Source: Desulfuromonadales bacterium
Lineage (GTDB): Bacteria; Desulfobacterota; JAENJC01
Reading direction: 5' to 3'
DNA length: 60,155 nt
NCBI GenBank assembly: GCA_919902985.1
Contig: CAKKSC010000011.1
Coordinates: forward strand, 1-60,155
Part shown: in pieces, positions 42,938-53,248 of the stretch
How positions within the stretch are numbered: position 1 is the first letter of the stretch
How the letters are laid out: the number at the start of each line of letters is the position of its first letter
Position numbers and translations under genes: made by a program
Notes under the pieces: generated by a model
The model's database searches: none
Told to the model about the DNA's origin: nothing
Seen by the model: only the letters and a program-made list of their open reading frames with translations

Positions 42938-43414
42938 TTGGCAGGAAGCAGATTGAAGATACTTAGGATGTTGGCAACAAATATATTAGGCAGAAGGGGT
43001 TCAGTAGACGGCAGTTCGGGCTTAAAATGGCTGTTAAACGAAGGATTTTCAGCGTATGAGATTGAAGAGGCATGTGCGTGGCTTAAAGGTCTGACCTTAA
43101 ACGGCGACCTCTATATGGCCATAAAGGACTGCAACGGAGATTTTTACAGGAACAGGGTGCTTAATACGAAGGAATCGCTCAAGATAAATGAGGAGGCTTA
43201 TGGCTTCCTGATCCGCCTGAAGGAGATGGGATTAATAGACGCCGACCTCCAGGAAGAGATCATAGAGATGGCCATGCTGGCTGCAGAGAACGATATAGGC
43301 ATGGATGATATAAAGGGGATAACGGCAATGCTGATATTTGACCATTCACCTGGCCAGTGGAAGTCGGATATAACAGATATAATTAACGACAGATGGGAAA
43401 AGATATACCATTAA
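42938..43414 (+). CDS. smg: Smg / DUF494 family protein
   Basis: This 158-residue, mainly helical protein matches the DUF494 family encoded beside dprA in many bacteria; its function is unknown. The start is TTG at 42938, with AAGGAGG six bases before it; no ATG lies near. It sits between dprA and topA. Confidence 0.85.
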   Translation: MAGSRLKILRMLATNILGRRGSVDGSSGLKWLLNEGFSAYEIEEACAWLKGLTLNGDLYMAIKDCNGDFYRNRVLNTKESLKINEEAYGFLIRLKEMGLIDADLQEEIIEMAMLAAENDIGMDDIKGITAMLIFDHSPGQWKSDITDIINDRWEKIYH

Positions 43415-43495
43415 AAGATAGTGAGAAGTGAAAAGTGAGAAGCTGAACGTTTTAAAACTTAAACTCCTTACTCCTCACTTTGATTTAAGGAGCCT

Positions 43496-46015
43496 ATGTC
43501 AAAGTCATTGATAGTTGTGGAATCACCGGCCAAGGCCAAGACCATAGAAAAATATCTCGGCAGGGATTTCACGGTAAAGTCTTCTATCGGTCATATCCGT
43601 GACTTGGCGGATGGAGACACGGGCGTGGACGTGGAAAACAATTTCAGGCCCAACTATGAAATTCCAGCCGAAAAGCGAAAAGTGGTCGCGGACTTGAAAA
43701 AAGCCGCAAAATCCGTTGATACGGTTTGGCTCGCGACGGACGAAGACCGCGAGGGAGAGGCCATTGCATGGCATTTGTCCGAGGCGTTGGATCTCGACCC
43801 GGGGAAGACTAAACGGATCACATATTCTGAGATCACCAAGGAGGCGATCCAATATGCCATCCAGCATCCGAGGACGATTGATAAACATTTAGTTGACGCC
43901 CAGCAGGCGCGCAGGATTCTGGACAGGCTGGTCGGCTATGAGATTTCGCCTATACTCTGGAGAAAGATTAAACCTGCCCTCTCTGCAGGAAGGGTGCAGA
44001 GCGTGGCCGTACGGTTGATTGTCGAGCGAGAAAGGGAGATACAAAATTTCCAATCCGTTTCGTCATATAAAGTGTCGGCGTTTTTTCTTACCGGAAAAAA
44101 TGAGGGCGTTAAGGCTGAACTGCCGGAAAAATTCCAGACCAAAGAAGAAGCAAGGATATTTCTGGAAAAATGCAAAACCGCCGCCTTCTCTGTTGCAAGC
44201 ATTACAACAAAACCCGCAAAAAAATCCCCTTCTGCCCCCTTTACCACATCGACCCTACAGCAGGAGGCTTCAAGGAAATTCGGATACTCTGTTGCCCAGA
44301 CCATGCGTATAGCCCAAGGGCTTTACGAAGATGGAAAGATAACCTACATGCGTACAGATTCGGTTAATCTCTCCGACACCGCGCTGGGTCAGGCGGAAAA
44401 AGTTGTTAAACAGTTATACGGCAAGGAGTTTGTGAATATCCGCCGTTATAAAACAAAGAGCAAAGGCGCGCAGGAGGCGCACGAGGCCATCCGTCCTACC
44501 GATCTCGGTGTTCAAATAATTACGGGAGACCCGCAGGCAAAGCGTATTTACGACCTGATCTGGAAAAGGACGATTGCCTCTCAGATGAGCGATGCACTGC
44601 TGGAAAAGACAACAGCGACAATCAAAGTGTCAACGGCAGAAGAAAAATTTGTTGCGCAGGGTGAGGTATTGAAGTTCGAGGGTTTTCTGAAAGTTTATCT
44701 CGAAGGAAAAGACGAGGAAGATGAGGAAAACGCCGAAGGCATACTGCCTCCATTGAAGACAGGCGATAAACTTTCAAACAGAGAAATAACCGCCACGGAG
44801 CGGTTCACTCATCACCCGCCGCGATACACAGAGGCCACATTGGTGCGTAAACTGGAGGAACTCGGCATAGGGAGACCTTCAACTTATGCTCCGACCATCT
44901 CCACCATTCAAAAAAGGAGTTATGTAGTCAAGGAAGACCGCGAAGGAGTGAAAAGAAATTTCTGTTGCCTCTTGCTCAAGGATAATAAGATCACCGAAGA
45001 GAGTAAAACCGAGAACACCGGCGCGGAGAAGGCTAAACTTTTTCCAACGGATATCGGCATGGTGGTAAACGATTTCCTGGTGCAAAGTTTTAACGACATC
45101 ATGGACTATAATTTCACCGCAAAAGTGGAGGAGGAGTTTGACGAGATTGCCAGGGGAAAACTCGTATGGACAAAGATGCTTGCCGGTTTTTATAAACCTT
45201 TTCATAAAACCGTGGAACTAACCGCCGAGACATCGGCAAGACAGAGCGGCGAACGTCTACTCGGCACTGACCCTGCCACAGGCAAACAGGTAATCGTGCG
45301 GCTCGGAAAGTTCGGGCCTATAGTCCAGATCGGTCATCCCGATGATGCTGAAAAACCTCGCTACGTTTCGCTCCGAAAGGATCAGCGCATGGACGCCATC
45401 ACCTTCGAACAGGCAATGGAACTGTTCAAACTCCCCCGCAATCTCGGGACCCATGAAGGCAATGAGGTGATCGTAAGCATAGGCCGTTTCGGTCCGTATA
45501 TAAAATATCAGGACGATTTTATATCCCTTCCCAAAGGCGAAGATCCTTACACGATTTCGCTGGAGCGGGTCAAGGAAATTTTAAACGGCCCCCGTCTGCC
45601 AAAGGTTTTGGGCAAGTTTCAGGGCGAAGATATCAGCGTGGCAAAGGGGAGATTCGGGCCATACATAAAATACAAAAATATCTTTGCGTCACTCAAAAAA
45701 GACGAAGACCCGTTCAGCGTAACTTTGGAGCGCGCCATCGAACTGGCGACTTCAAAGGAGAAAAAGGAACATGAGAAGCTAATCCAATCGTGGGACGCGG
45801 ATGCGCGCGTGCGCGTGGTGAACAGCAGGTTCGGTCCGCGCATACAAGCCGGAAAAAAATTCTTCCGCATCCCAGATGGTTCAAAGCCGGAGGATATTAA
45901 GCTGGATGAATGCCTTGCCATAGCGGGATTAAAAGAAGAAACAAAAAAGACGAAGACCGTAGGTGCGAAGGGAAAAACAAAAGGCGGGAAGGCTAAAAGC
46001 CGCAAGGGCGGGTGA
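43496..46015 (+). CDS. topA: DNA topoisomerase I with TOPRIM_C repeats, probably acquired
   Basis: This 839-residue type IA topoisomerase relaxes negative supercoils. The N-terminal TOPRIM domain has IVVESPAKAKTIEKYLG and ATDEDREGEAIAWH, and the catalytic tyrosine lies in GKITYMRTDS. In place of zinc ribbons, the C-terminus has at least three beta repeats (GRFGPYIKYQ, GRFGPYIKYK, SRFGPRIQAG) and a Lys-rich tail, a layout seen in Bacteroidota and some other phyla. Arginine is written mostly CGC or CGT, whereas flanking genes use AGG, which points to transfer. A zinc-ribbon remnant follows directly. Confidence 0.95.
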   Translation: MSKSLIVVESPAKAKTIEKYLGRDFTVKSSIGHIRDLADGDTGVDVENNFRPNYEIPAEKRKVVADLKKAAKSVDTVWLATDEDREGEAIAWHLSEALDLDPGKTKRITYSEITKEAIQYAIQHPRTIDKHLVDAQQARRILDRLVGYEISPILWRKIKPALSAGRVQSVAVRLIVEREREIQNFQSVSSYKVSAFFLTGKNEGVKAELPEKFQTKEEARIFLEKCKTAAFSVASITTKPAKKSPSAPFTTSTLQQEASRKFGYSVAQTMRIAQGLYEDGKITYMRTDSVNLSDTALGQAEKVVKQLYGKEFVNIRRYKTKSKGAQEAHEAIRPTDLGVQIITGDPQAKRIYDLIWKRTIASQMSDALLEKTTATIKVSTAEEKFVAQGEVLKFEGFLKVYLEGKDEEDEENAEGILPPLKTGDKLSNREITATERFTHHPPRYTEATLVRKLEELGIGRPSTYAPTISTIQKRSYVVKEDREGVKRNFCCLLLKDNKITEESKTENTGAEKAKLFPTDIGMVVNDFLVQSFNDIMDYNFTAKVEEEFDEIARGKLVWTKMLAGFYKPFHKTVELTAETSARQSGERLLGTDPATGKQVIVRLGKFGPIVQIGHPDDAEKPRYVSLRKDQRMDAITFEQAMELFKLPRNLGTHEGNEVIVSIGRFGPYIKYQDDFISLPKGEDPYTISLERVKEILNGPRLPKVLGKFQGEDISVAKGRFGPYIKYKNIFASLKKDEDPFSVTLERAIELATSKEKKEHEKLIQSWDADARVRVVNSRFGPRIQAGKKFFRIPDGSKPEDIKLDECLAIAGLKEETKKTKTVGAKGKTKGGKAKSRKGG

Positions 46016-46092
46016 AGAACTCCAAGAAAGACGGCAACTACATCGCCTGCATAAAAGAGGGGTGCGGGTACAAAAAAATGAGCGCTGAATAA
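46012..46092 (+). pseudogene. zinc-ribbon remnant of a topoisomerase gene
   Basis: In a frame shifted from topA, 26 codons read KNSKKDGNYIACIKEGCGYKK and end MSAE. This resembles the last half of a C-terminal topoisomerase I zinc ribbon (two Cys of a four-Cys site). It overlaps the topA stop by four bases. It may be what remains of the native topA after replacement, or an unread tail of the incoming gene. Confidence 0.55.
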
Positions 46093-46122
46093 TAAACTCT
46101 ATAGGTGTGCCCTTCTTCTATT

Positions 46123-46962
46123 ATGGATAATCCTTCCAAAAACGCCTCTCACAATAAACCGGCGACAGTCTATGACTCTCTCGCGGATAATTACATATCC
46201 TGGATCGAGGAAAGCGCCGGCCTCAAGATCATTTACAGGACATTTCATCAGGCTGTAGACGAGAATAAGGCGAGATTAAAAGGGCGAGTACTGGATCTCG
46301 GATGCGGCACAGGGATATTTACGCAAATTCTCAGCGATGTTGAGGGTGTAACAGAAGTCGTTGGTCTCGACATATCAAGGGAATCGGTCCTTCATGCAAG
46401 GAAGAGGTGTAATGACAGATGCCGCTTCGTTGCAGGTTCTGCCACCGAACTCCCCTTCCCTGATTCGTCGTTTGATGCGGTAGTGGCCTTCGGCGACACA
46501 ATAAGCCATATCCATAACGGTTATAAAGAGGCCATTTCCGAGGCAGGAAGAATACTGAAGCCAGGCGGACATCTACTGTTCGATGTGGACAACAAGTGGA
46601 ACCTTGGCCTTCTGTCTGAACCCCATGAGCTTAAGGCTGCTCTTCAGACAATCGGCTCAGGCCATATAAGGGAGTGGTCCTTTTTAGATGCCTTCGGGGA
46701 CCAGTGTTCCCTTCATTTCAAGACATTCAGGCCGTCCGAGATAACAGAGCTTCTCAATAACGCCGGCCTTTCCGTCCTTGATTTTCAGGGGCTCATAATC
46801 CTGCCAAATCTTATCCCTCAGCAATTCCACTACAACCATCCAGTAGAAAGGCCGATGGGTCGGGCTATTATGGCATTAAGCAGATTAGATCATCTCATCC
46901 ATAGAGTCCCTTTTTTCAGGGGGCTGGGGATTGGGGCGATGATAGTGGCAAGGAAGAGTTAA
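46123..46962 (+). CDS. class I SAM-dependent methyltransferase
   Basis: This 279-residue protein has the SAM-binding motif VLDLGCGTGIF, the acidic residue in VVGLDIS and the post-motif ILKPGGHLLFDV. The substrate cannot be deduced. ATG 46123 lacks a clear ribosome site; a GTG at 46105 is an alternative. It stands 30 bases after the topoisomerase remnant. Confidence 0.85.
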   Translation: MDNPSKNASHNKPATVYDSLADNYISWIEESAGLKIIYRTFHQAVDENKARLKGRVLDLGCGTGIFTQILSDVEGVTEVVGLDISRESVLHARKRCNDRCRFVAGSATELPFPDSSFDAVVAFGDTISHIHNGYKEAISEAGRILKPGGHLLFDVDNKWNLGLLSEPHELKAALQTIGSGHIREWSFLDAFGDQCSLHFKTFRPSEITELLNNAGLSVLDFQGLIILPNLIPQQFHYNHPVERPMGRAIMALSRLDHLIHRVPFFRGLGIGAMIVARKS

Positions 46963-47003
46963 GTATCTATTGCAGGATTTAGCTTCTATGCTAATCTTGA
47001 CAT

Positions 47004-47243
47004 ATGGTCAAGGTTTCAATAACTGTGCAGACATACTCCGGCTACAAGGCGGATCAGAGACCTATATCCTTTACTCTTGTAACCAGGCGATTTGAGGTCA
47101 GCGAGATACTCGACCAGTGGCAGGGGGTGGACCATACCTATTTTAAACTTTTTGCCGATGACGGGAACTTCTATATCATAAGGCACGACAAGGAAGCGGA
47201 TGAATGGGAGATGGTGATGATGGATGCTTTGGAGAAACCGTAG
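47004..47243 (+). CDS. small conserved-looking protein, unknown
   Basis: The 79 residues form alternating strands: KADQRPISFTLVTRRFEVSE, then a W-rich segment and FYIIRHDKEADEWEMVMM. It looks like a compact beta-fold protein with no signal peptide. I do not recognise a named function. No clear ribosome site precedes the ATG. It follows the methyltransferase by 41 bases. Confidence 0.65.
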   Translation: MVKVSITVQTYSGYKADQRPISFTLVTRRFEVSEILDQWQGVDHTYFKLFADDGNFYIIRHDKEADEWEMVMMDALEKP

Positions 47244-47288
47244 GAAGGCATTGCATCTCCCCTGCATCCGACCTGTATTGGAAGTCCT

Positions 47289-47594
47289 TCAAGCCTTGCC
47301 GCCTATATTATCGCCTATATTATCATAGGCACTCTTGTAGTAATCCTCGAGGGTCTCACCCTTCTCATTCTTGACAACAAAAGGAACTCCCTGTAACTCC
47401 TGCAAACAAAAGGCCCCTGCTAAAAGGTCCTTCATATTGTCTTTATTCTCCTCCCTCTGCTCTTTAGTTAAAACCAATTTTTCAGGGAAGGGGAACTTAT
47501 TTCCGATCGCCCTTTTCAATTCATCCTTGCCCTGCCTTAAAGTCAACTCAATTTTATCACCCGGCAACTCTCTTTCCAGAAATACTAACAGCAT
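47289..47594 (-). CDS. hypothetical protein, unknown
   Basis: The 101 residues are mostly charged and probably helical, with no signal peptide and no motif that I recognise. GGGGGGA lies seven bases before the ATG, which supports translation. The C-terminus is encoded by a short direct repeat (GCCTATATTATC twice). It is convergent with the gene at 47004-47243. Confidence 0.55.
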   Translation of the reverse strand: MLLVFLERELPGDKIELTLRQGKDELKRAIGNKFPFPEKLVLTKEQREENKDNMKDLLAGAFCLQELQGVPFVVKNEKGETLEDYYKSAYDNIGDNIGGKA

Positions 47595-47900
47595 GCTATC
47601 CCCCCATATAAAGAATGATTCTTTATCTTAACCCAACTAACCAATGATATTCAATAATTTTCATACAATAGCCCTTGCATGTCCCATATACCGGACCTCC
47701 CACGTTCTCTTCAAAAAGGCCTTCAAGCCCTGCCAAGCCTACAAGGAGAGAATATACATAGCGATAAGACAGGATATAAAGAGAAGAGAAAAGACGATGG
47801 GGAAGACCCTTCCCCCTGTTCAAGGGAGACTTTAATATAGAGGGATTCCGTTCCAACTCAAGATTTACTTTGCCTTTCAACTCTGCTAATCTGGACCCTT
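47595..47900. other. 306-base gap before mutS
   Basis: I find no convincing gene here. Short frames on both strands lack ribosome sites and family features. A CTTCCCCCTGTTCAAGGGA stretch near 47810 is a weak hairpin of the type common at gene ends. No clear promoter for mutS was found. Confidence 0.5.
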
Positions 47901-50528
47901 ATGGAAAACCTTACGCCAGCCATGAGACAGTACTGGGAGATAAAGGAAAGATACCCTGATTCTATCCTGTTTTTCAGGATGGGCGACTTCTATGAGATGT
48001 TCTTTGACGACGCAGTTACCGCATCAAAGGTCCTTGAAATAACCCTTACAAAGAGAGGAAAGAGCGGGGGGGAGGATATCCCCCTGTGCGGAGTCCCTTA
48101 TCATGCAGCGGACGGATACCTGGCCAAGCTGGTGAGATACGGCTTCAGGGTGGCGGTATGCGAGCAGGTGGAGGACCCAAAGAACGCTAAAGGAGTCGTC
48201 AAGAGGGACGTGGTCCGGGTTGTGACCCCCGGGACCGCCACCGATTCCCAGAACCTGGACGCAAAGAGCAACTCTTTCCTTATGGCGATCCATAGGGCGG
48301 ACGAGAAGTTCGGTCTGGCCTTCCTTGACCTCACCACCGGTGAATTCCTTGTCACGGAGCTTTCTGATGCACAATCACTGAAGGATGAAATAGGCCGCCT
48401 TGAACCAAAGGAGGTCATCGTCTCTGAAGGGGATGATGAACAGATCGCCTTTCTCCGGGACACCCTTGACGGGGTGCTGATAAACCGTCTTCCGCCTGAC
48501 AGGTTTGATCACGACAGGGCACTCCGAAGCATCACGGAGCATTTCAAGGTCATCTCACTGGACGGGTTCGGCCTGTCAGGTCTTAAGGCTGCCACATCGG
48601 CAGCAGGGGCGGTGCTTTACTACATAAAGGACACCCAGAAGGTTGAGACCCTTCCAATAAGCGGGATCAAGAGGTACAGCCTTGATGACTACCTTTTTAT
48701 AGATGATTCAGCCAGAAGGAACCTGGAGCTGGCAGCGAACCTCCAGAACGGAGGGAAGAAGGGGTCTCTCCTCGGACTGTTGGACGAGACCGTGACCTCC
48801 ATGGGGGGGCGGAAGATGCGGAGCTGGCTCAACTATCCGCTGATGGATGTAGACAGGATAAACGAGAGGCTTGATGCCGTCACAGAGTTGAAGGAGCGGC
48901 AACTTCTCAGGGGCAGGCTCAGGGAGACCCTTGGAGGTGTTTATGACATTGAGCGCCTCAACTCAAGGGTAACCCTCGGAAGCGCCAACGCCAAGGACAT
49001 GGTTGCAATGGCCTCGTCTCTCAAGAGGATACCTGAGATAAGAAACTCTTTAGAGAGAGGGAACGGGGAACAGGGAGCAGCAAAAATACTCAGGGATGTA
49101 GTTCAGGGGCTCGATGACCTGCCGGACATAGTAAAACTCATAAACAATGCTATTGCAGAAAACCCTCCATTTATACTGAGGGAAGGCGGGATCATAAGGG
49201 ACGGTTTCAATCGGGAGCTTGACGACCTGCGCTCTATCAGCAGGGATGGCAAGGGTTATATAGCGAGGATTGAATCGAGGGAAAAGGAGCGCACGGGGAT
49301 AAACTCTCTGAAGGTGCGTTACAACAAGGTCTTTGGTTACTATATAGAGGTCACCCAGGCAAACCTCTCCTCCATCCCTGCGGATTACATAAGAAAGCAG
49401 ACCCTGGTGAACGCTGAAAGGTTCATAACCCCTGAGCTGAAGGAGTACGAGGCAACAGTACTCACAGCCGAAGAGAGGATAAGGGATATCGAGTATCGCC
49501 TCTTTCAGGAGGTGAGGGAGAGGGTTGCGGTAGAGTCGGCGCGGATACAGAAGACATCAGAGGGGCTGGCAATAGTTGATGCCCTGGCCTCGCTGGCAGA
49601 GGTGGCGGACAGGTTTAACTACACAAGGCCTAAGATAGCAGACTCCGGCCCTCTTCGGATAGTCAGCGGCAGACACCCTGTAGTGGAGAGCATCTCCCGT
49701 TCCAACAGGTTCGTCCCGAACGACACATTCCTTGATCCCGATGAAAACCAGGTAGCCATCATTACAGGCCCCAATATGGCCGGAAAATCCACATACATAA
49801 GACAGGTGGCCCTCATCACCATCATGGCCCAGATGGGGAGCTTCGTCCCGGCAGAGGAGGCCGAGATAGGGGTGGTGGACAGGGTTTTCAGCAGGGTGGG
49901 GGCGTCGGATGACCTCTCAAAGGGACAGAGCACATTCATGGTGGAGATGATAGAGACCGCCAATATCCTGAACAATGGCACATCAAAAAGCCTTATAATC
50001 CTTGATGAGATAGGCCGGGGGACATCTACATTTGATGGACTGAGCATAGCATGGGCAGTGGCCGAGTATATATCCGACAGGGTAAAGGCAAAGACCCTCT
50101 TTGCGACTCACTATCACGAGCTTACAGACCTTGCTCTTCTCAGGGGGAACATAAGGAACTTTAACGTAGCGGTAAGGGAGTGGAACGACCAGGTGATCTT
50201 CCTGCATAAGATAGTGCCAGGCGGGGCAGACAGGTCTTACGGCATCCATGTGGCGAGGCTGGCCGGCCTGCCTCAGGAAGTCCTTGGAAGGGCAAGGGAG
50301 ATACTTCTGAACCTTGAGAAAGGAGAATTCTCCCCCGAGGGGATGCCGAAGCTGGCTCAGACAAAAAACAGGGGCCGGGGGTCAAAGGCCAGAGGTCACT
50401 TAGAGGCGCAACTGCCGTTGTTTGCCCAAAAAGATATACTCAGGGATGAACTGAAGGCGGTTGATGCGAATAACATGACCCCTCTTCAGGCACTGGCAAA
50501 ACTTGAGGAACTCAAGAGGCTTATTTGA
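47901..50528 (+). CDS. mutS: DNA mismatch repair protein MutS
   Basis: This 875-residue ATPase recognises mismatches. The N-terminal mismatch-binding motif is FFRMGDFYEMFFDDA; the Walker A is TGPNMAGKST, followed by the signature DDLSKGQSTFMVEM and the Walker B LIILDEIGRGTSTFDG. The C-terminal tail is present. Length fits MutS1. No ribosome site of note precedes ATG 47901, and mutL is not adjacent. Confidence 0.97.
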   Translation: MENLTPAMRQYWEIKERYPDSILFFRMGDFYEMFFDDAVTASKVLEITLTKRGKSGGEDIPLCGVPYHAADGYLAKLVRYGFRVAVCEQVEDPKNAKGVVKRDVVRVVTPGTATDSQNLDAKSNSFLMAIHRADEKFGLAFLDLTTGEFLVTELSDAQSLKDEIGRLEPKEVIVSEGDDEQIAFLRDTLDGVLINRLPPDRFDHDRALRSITEHFKVISLDGFGLSGLKAATSAAGAVLYYIKDTQKVETLPISGIKRYSLDDYLFIDDSARRNLELAANLQNGGKKGSLLGLLDETVTSMGGRKMRSWLNYPLMDVDRINERLDAVTELKERQLLRGRLRETLGGVYDIERLNSRVTLGSANAKDMVAMASSLKRIPEIRNSLERGNGEQGAAKILRDVVQGLDDLPDIVKLINNAIAENPPFILREGGIIRDGFNRELDDLRSISRDGKGYIARIESREKERTGINSLKVRYNKVFGYYIEVTQANLSSIPADYIRKQTLVNAERFITPELKEYEATVLTAEERIRDIEYRLFQEVRERVAVESARIQKTSEGLAIVDALASLAEVADRFNYTRPKIADSGPLRIVSGRHPVVESISRSNRFVPNDTFLDPDENQVAIITGPNMAGKSTYIRQVALITIMAQMGSFVPAEEAEIGVVDRVFSRVGASDDLSKGQSTFMVEMIETANILNNGTSKSLIILDEIGRGTSTFDGLSIAWAVAEYISDRVKAKTLFATHYHELTDLALLRGNIRNFNVAVREWNDQVIFLHKIVPGGADRSYGIHVARLAGLPQEVLGRAREILLNLEKGEFSPEGMPKLAQTKNRGRGSKARGHLEAQLPLFAQKDILRDELKAVDANNMTPLQALAKLEELKRLI

Positions 50529-50697
50529 TTTTGGTCCTTTAAGCGTCGTTTTAGCAGGGGTGGGGGGATTGCCGAGATAGCAGAAGGCCGCACAGGAAGA
50601 ATCTGGTAATAGGCCGCTGTCTGACTTATAGATGTTCTGCATTTCAAATTGCAAATGGAAAATCTATGTGATAAGGTACCTGAAAAAAGGAGGGGAC

Positions 50698-51054
50698 ATG
50701 ACCACTAAAAATCTATTTATCCAGGCATCTCTCATATTAATAGTAGCTATATTTGTTTACACTCCTGCCGGAGCCGGAGGGAACCCGGCCGATGGAGAAC
50801 AGGCCTTTGAGAGCATATGCAGTTCATGCCACGGGGCTATAGGGATAACAGAGATACCCGGTGTACCTGTTTTCTCTAATGGAGAAAGGATGGACAAGAC
50901 AGACGAACAGCTTAAGCACAGCATAAGAAATGGAGTTAATAACCCCGATAACCCGGCTGGGATGGTCATGCCGCCCTTCGGAGGAGGCCCGGTGCTCAAC
51001 GAAAAACAGTTGTCTGATGTAATAGCCTATATAAGGAGTTTAAAGAAGAATTAA
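50698..51054 (+). CDS. small secreted cytochrome c
   Basis: This 118-residue protein has a signal peptide (about 1-27) and one haem site, CSSCH at 41-45, with the likely distal ligand Met91 in GMVMPPFGG. It is a class I monohaem cytochrome of the cytochrome c551/c553 size, a possible electron donor to a CuA enzyme such as the one at 7.1-9.2 kb. ATG 50698 follows AAAGGAGG; the longer frame to 50632 has no such site. Confidence 0.9.
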   Translation: MTTKNLFIQASLILIVAIFVYTPAGAGGNPADGEQAFESICSSCHGAIGITEIPGVPVFSNGERMDKTDEQLKHSIRNGVNNPDNPAGMVMPPFGGGPVLNEKQLSDVIAYIRSLKKN

Positions 51055-51161
51055 TATACCCTCTTTAGCTAAAGACGCCATCCCTTAACCTCTCGGTTTG
51101 TCCTTTATTTTTTTGATGACTTTTTCTAAATCCTTTGATATAGTTCCGTTTCTTTAAGTTT

Positions 51162-51184
51162 AAATTGTATACTGTATACAATTT
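51162..51184. promoter_or_regulatory. perfect operator-like palindrome upstream of hppA
   Basis: Arms AAATTGTATAC and GTATACAATTT are exact complements around a single central T. It contains a TATACT that could be a -10. It lies 33 bases before the hppA ATG. TTGTATACAA-type sites are bound by some GntR-family repressors; the regulator here is unknown. Confidence 0.6.
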
Positions 51185-51216
51185 GCATTAATCAAACAAT
51201 TTTAAGGAGGAAGTAA

Positions 51217-53238
51217 ATGGAACAACTGGTAACACTATCCCCTGTATTAGGGGTGGTAGGCCTGGTAATCGCCTACCTGATCTATCTCCACATCGTCAAA
51301 CAGCCTGCGGGGACGGAAAAGATGAAAGAGATTGCCGACATGATCCACGACGGATCCATGGTCTATCTGAAGAGGCAGTATTCAATCATTGTTGTCTTCA
51401 TTGTTGTAGTAACTATAGCCCTGACCATCTTTATCAACTGGCAGACCGCAGCGGCATTCGTAGGCGGCGGTTTATCATCTATGCTGGCGGGTTTCTTCGG
51501 TATGAAGGGCGCCACAAAGGCAAACGTCAGGACTGCCCAGGCTGCAAACCTCTATAAGCCGGACACGGCCAGGGCTCTTTCAAATGCATTCCTTGGCGGC
51601 TCAGTTATGGGCCTTTCAGTTGCAAGCATAGGACTGATCGGAGTGGGCGTGTTATTCATTATTTATGGAAAGCCTGAAACAGCGGCCATAATTAACGGTT
51701 ATGCGATGGGGGCATCGTCAATAGCCCTGTTTGCCAGGGTTGGCGGCGGAATATATACTAAGACGGCTGATGTCGGTTCAGACCTTGTCGGTAAGGTTGA
51801 GGCCGGTATCCCTGAGGACGACCCAAGGAACCCCGGTGTTATTGCAGACAACGTTGGTGACAACGTTGGCGACGTGGCAGGCCTGGGCGCTGACATATTC
51901 GAATCGTATGTCGGGGCAATAATAGCTACCATAGCCATAGGCGCTACAGCCATGGCAGGGACAAGGGTTGCAGAGCTCGGCTCATCAAGTCATCTTATGG
52001 CGCTTCCTATAATCCTTGCCTTTGTGGGACTTGTGGCATCAATCATCGGCATTGCCTCCATGAGGGTACTGGAAAGCTGGGACCCTGCAGCAGCCCTGAG
52101 ATATTCAACGTTTATTGCCGCAGGTCTTTTCCTGCTTTTCGGTTTCTTTGTTGTTTATTATCTTGATGTCAACAACGGGGTTTACTGGGCGGTATTTTCC
52201 GGGTGCATCGCCGGGATTGCGATAGGTCTTATCACAGAACACTACACTTCATCGGGACCCGTTGAGAGGATAGGAGAGGCAAGCCTTACCGGAGCTGCAA
52301 CTAATATCATATCAGGCCTGGCTGTTGGCCTTGAATCCTGTGCATTGCCTGTCCTTGCAATTTGCCTGGCAATATTTATCTCAAACTATACGGGCGGTCT
52401 TTACGGAATAGGCATTGCGGCTGTGGGGATGCTGGCCACTACCGGCATCATCATGAGCGTTGATGCCTATGGCCCGATAGCTGACAATGCCGGTGGGATC
52501 TCTGAGATGGCAGGATTGGGAAAAGACGTAAGGAACATCACCGACAGTCTTGATGCCCTTGGAAACACAACGGCCGCTATCGGAAAGGGATTCGCAATAG
52601 GCTCAGCCGCTCTTACGGCCCTTGCCCTCTTCTCCGCATATAACCAGGCCATAAGCGCAAAGCTTGGCCATTCCTTCGATATACTGATTACAGACCCGAA
52701 CGTAGTTATAGGGCTTCTGATCGGCGGAATCCTGCCGTTCTTCATAGGGGCGCTGACAATGACCTCTGTCGGAAAGGCGGCCTTCAAGATGGTGAACGAG
52801 ATAAGGAGGCAGTTCAGGGAGATCCCGGGCCTTCTCGAAGGCAAGCCCGGCGTCAAGCCTGATGTGGCAAAGTGCATAGATATATGCACAACTGCTGCAC
52901 TTCATGAGATGATCCTCCCGGGCGTGATAGCTGTTGTATCCCCGGTCATTGTCGGGTTCATACTCGGCCCGGCAGCCCTCGGCGGCATGCTGGCAGGTGC
53001 CACAGTAACAGGCGTTCTCATGGCCCTCTTCATGGCCAACGCAGGCGGAGCATGGGACAATGCCAAGAAATATATTGAAAAGGGCGCTCACGGCGGGAAA
53101 GGTTCCGATGCCCACAAGGCAGCGGTTGTCGGAGACACGGTAGGAGACCCGTTCAAGGACACTTCAGGACCGGCAATGAACATCCTTATAAAGCTGATGT
53201 CCATCGTGTCATTGATTATTGCGCCTTTGTTGGTTTGA
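51217..53238 (+). CDS. hppA: ion-translocating membrane pyrophosphatase, K+-dependent type
   Basis: This 673-residue protein has about sixteen membrane helices and couples pyrophosphate hydrolysis to H+ or Na+ export. The pyrophosphate site is visible as [20 protein letters not shown] and [20 protein letters not shown]. At residues 449-458 the sequence is [10 protein letters not shown]; alanine at this site marks the K+-dependent class, where K+-independent enzymes have lysine. AAGGAGG precedes the ATG. Which ion is pumped is not decided by what I can see. Confidence 0.95.
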   Translation: MEQLVTLSPVLGVVGLVIAYLIYLHIVKQPAGTEKMKEIADMIHDGSMVYLKRQYSIIVVFIVVVTIALTIFINWQTAAAFVGGGLSSMLAGFFGMKGATKANVRTAQAANLYKPDTARALSNAFLGGSVMGLSVASIGLIGVGVLFIIYGKPETAAIINGYAMGASSIALFARVGGGIYTKTADVGSDLVGKVEAGIPEDDPRNPGVIADNVGDNVGDVAGLGADIFESYVGAIIATIAIGATAMAGTRVAELGSSSHLMALPIILAFVGLVASIIGIASMRVLESWDPAAALRYSTFIAAGLFLLFGFFVVYYLDVNNGVYWAVFSGCIAGIAIGLITEHYTSSGPVERIGEASLTGAATNIISGLAVGLESCALPVLAICLAIFISNYTGGLYGIGIAAVGMLATTGIIMSVDAYGPIADNAGGISEMAGLGKDVRNITDSLDALGNTTAAIGKGFAIGSAALTALALFSAYNQAISAKLGHSFDILITDPNVVIGLLIGGILPFFIGALTMTSVGKAAFKMVNEIRRQFREIPGLLEGKPGVKPDVAKCIDICTTAALHEMILPGVIAVVSPVIVGFILGPAALGGMLAGATVTGVLMALFMANAGGAWDNAKKYIEKGAHGGKGSDAHKAAVVGDTVGDPFKDTSGPAMNILIKLMSIVSLIIAPLLV

Positions 53239-53248
53239 TGTAATTGAT

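Noticed and set aside
43430-43490. GTGAGAAGTGAAAAGTGAG repeats as a regulatory site of topA
   Set aside because: They look like low-complexity intergenic filler; I use them only as a possible junction mark.
47623-47880. Minus-strand 85-residue frame upstream of mutS
   Set aside because: No ribosome site, no recognisable motif, and part of it lies in a weak repeat-like hairpin.
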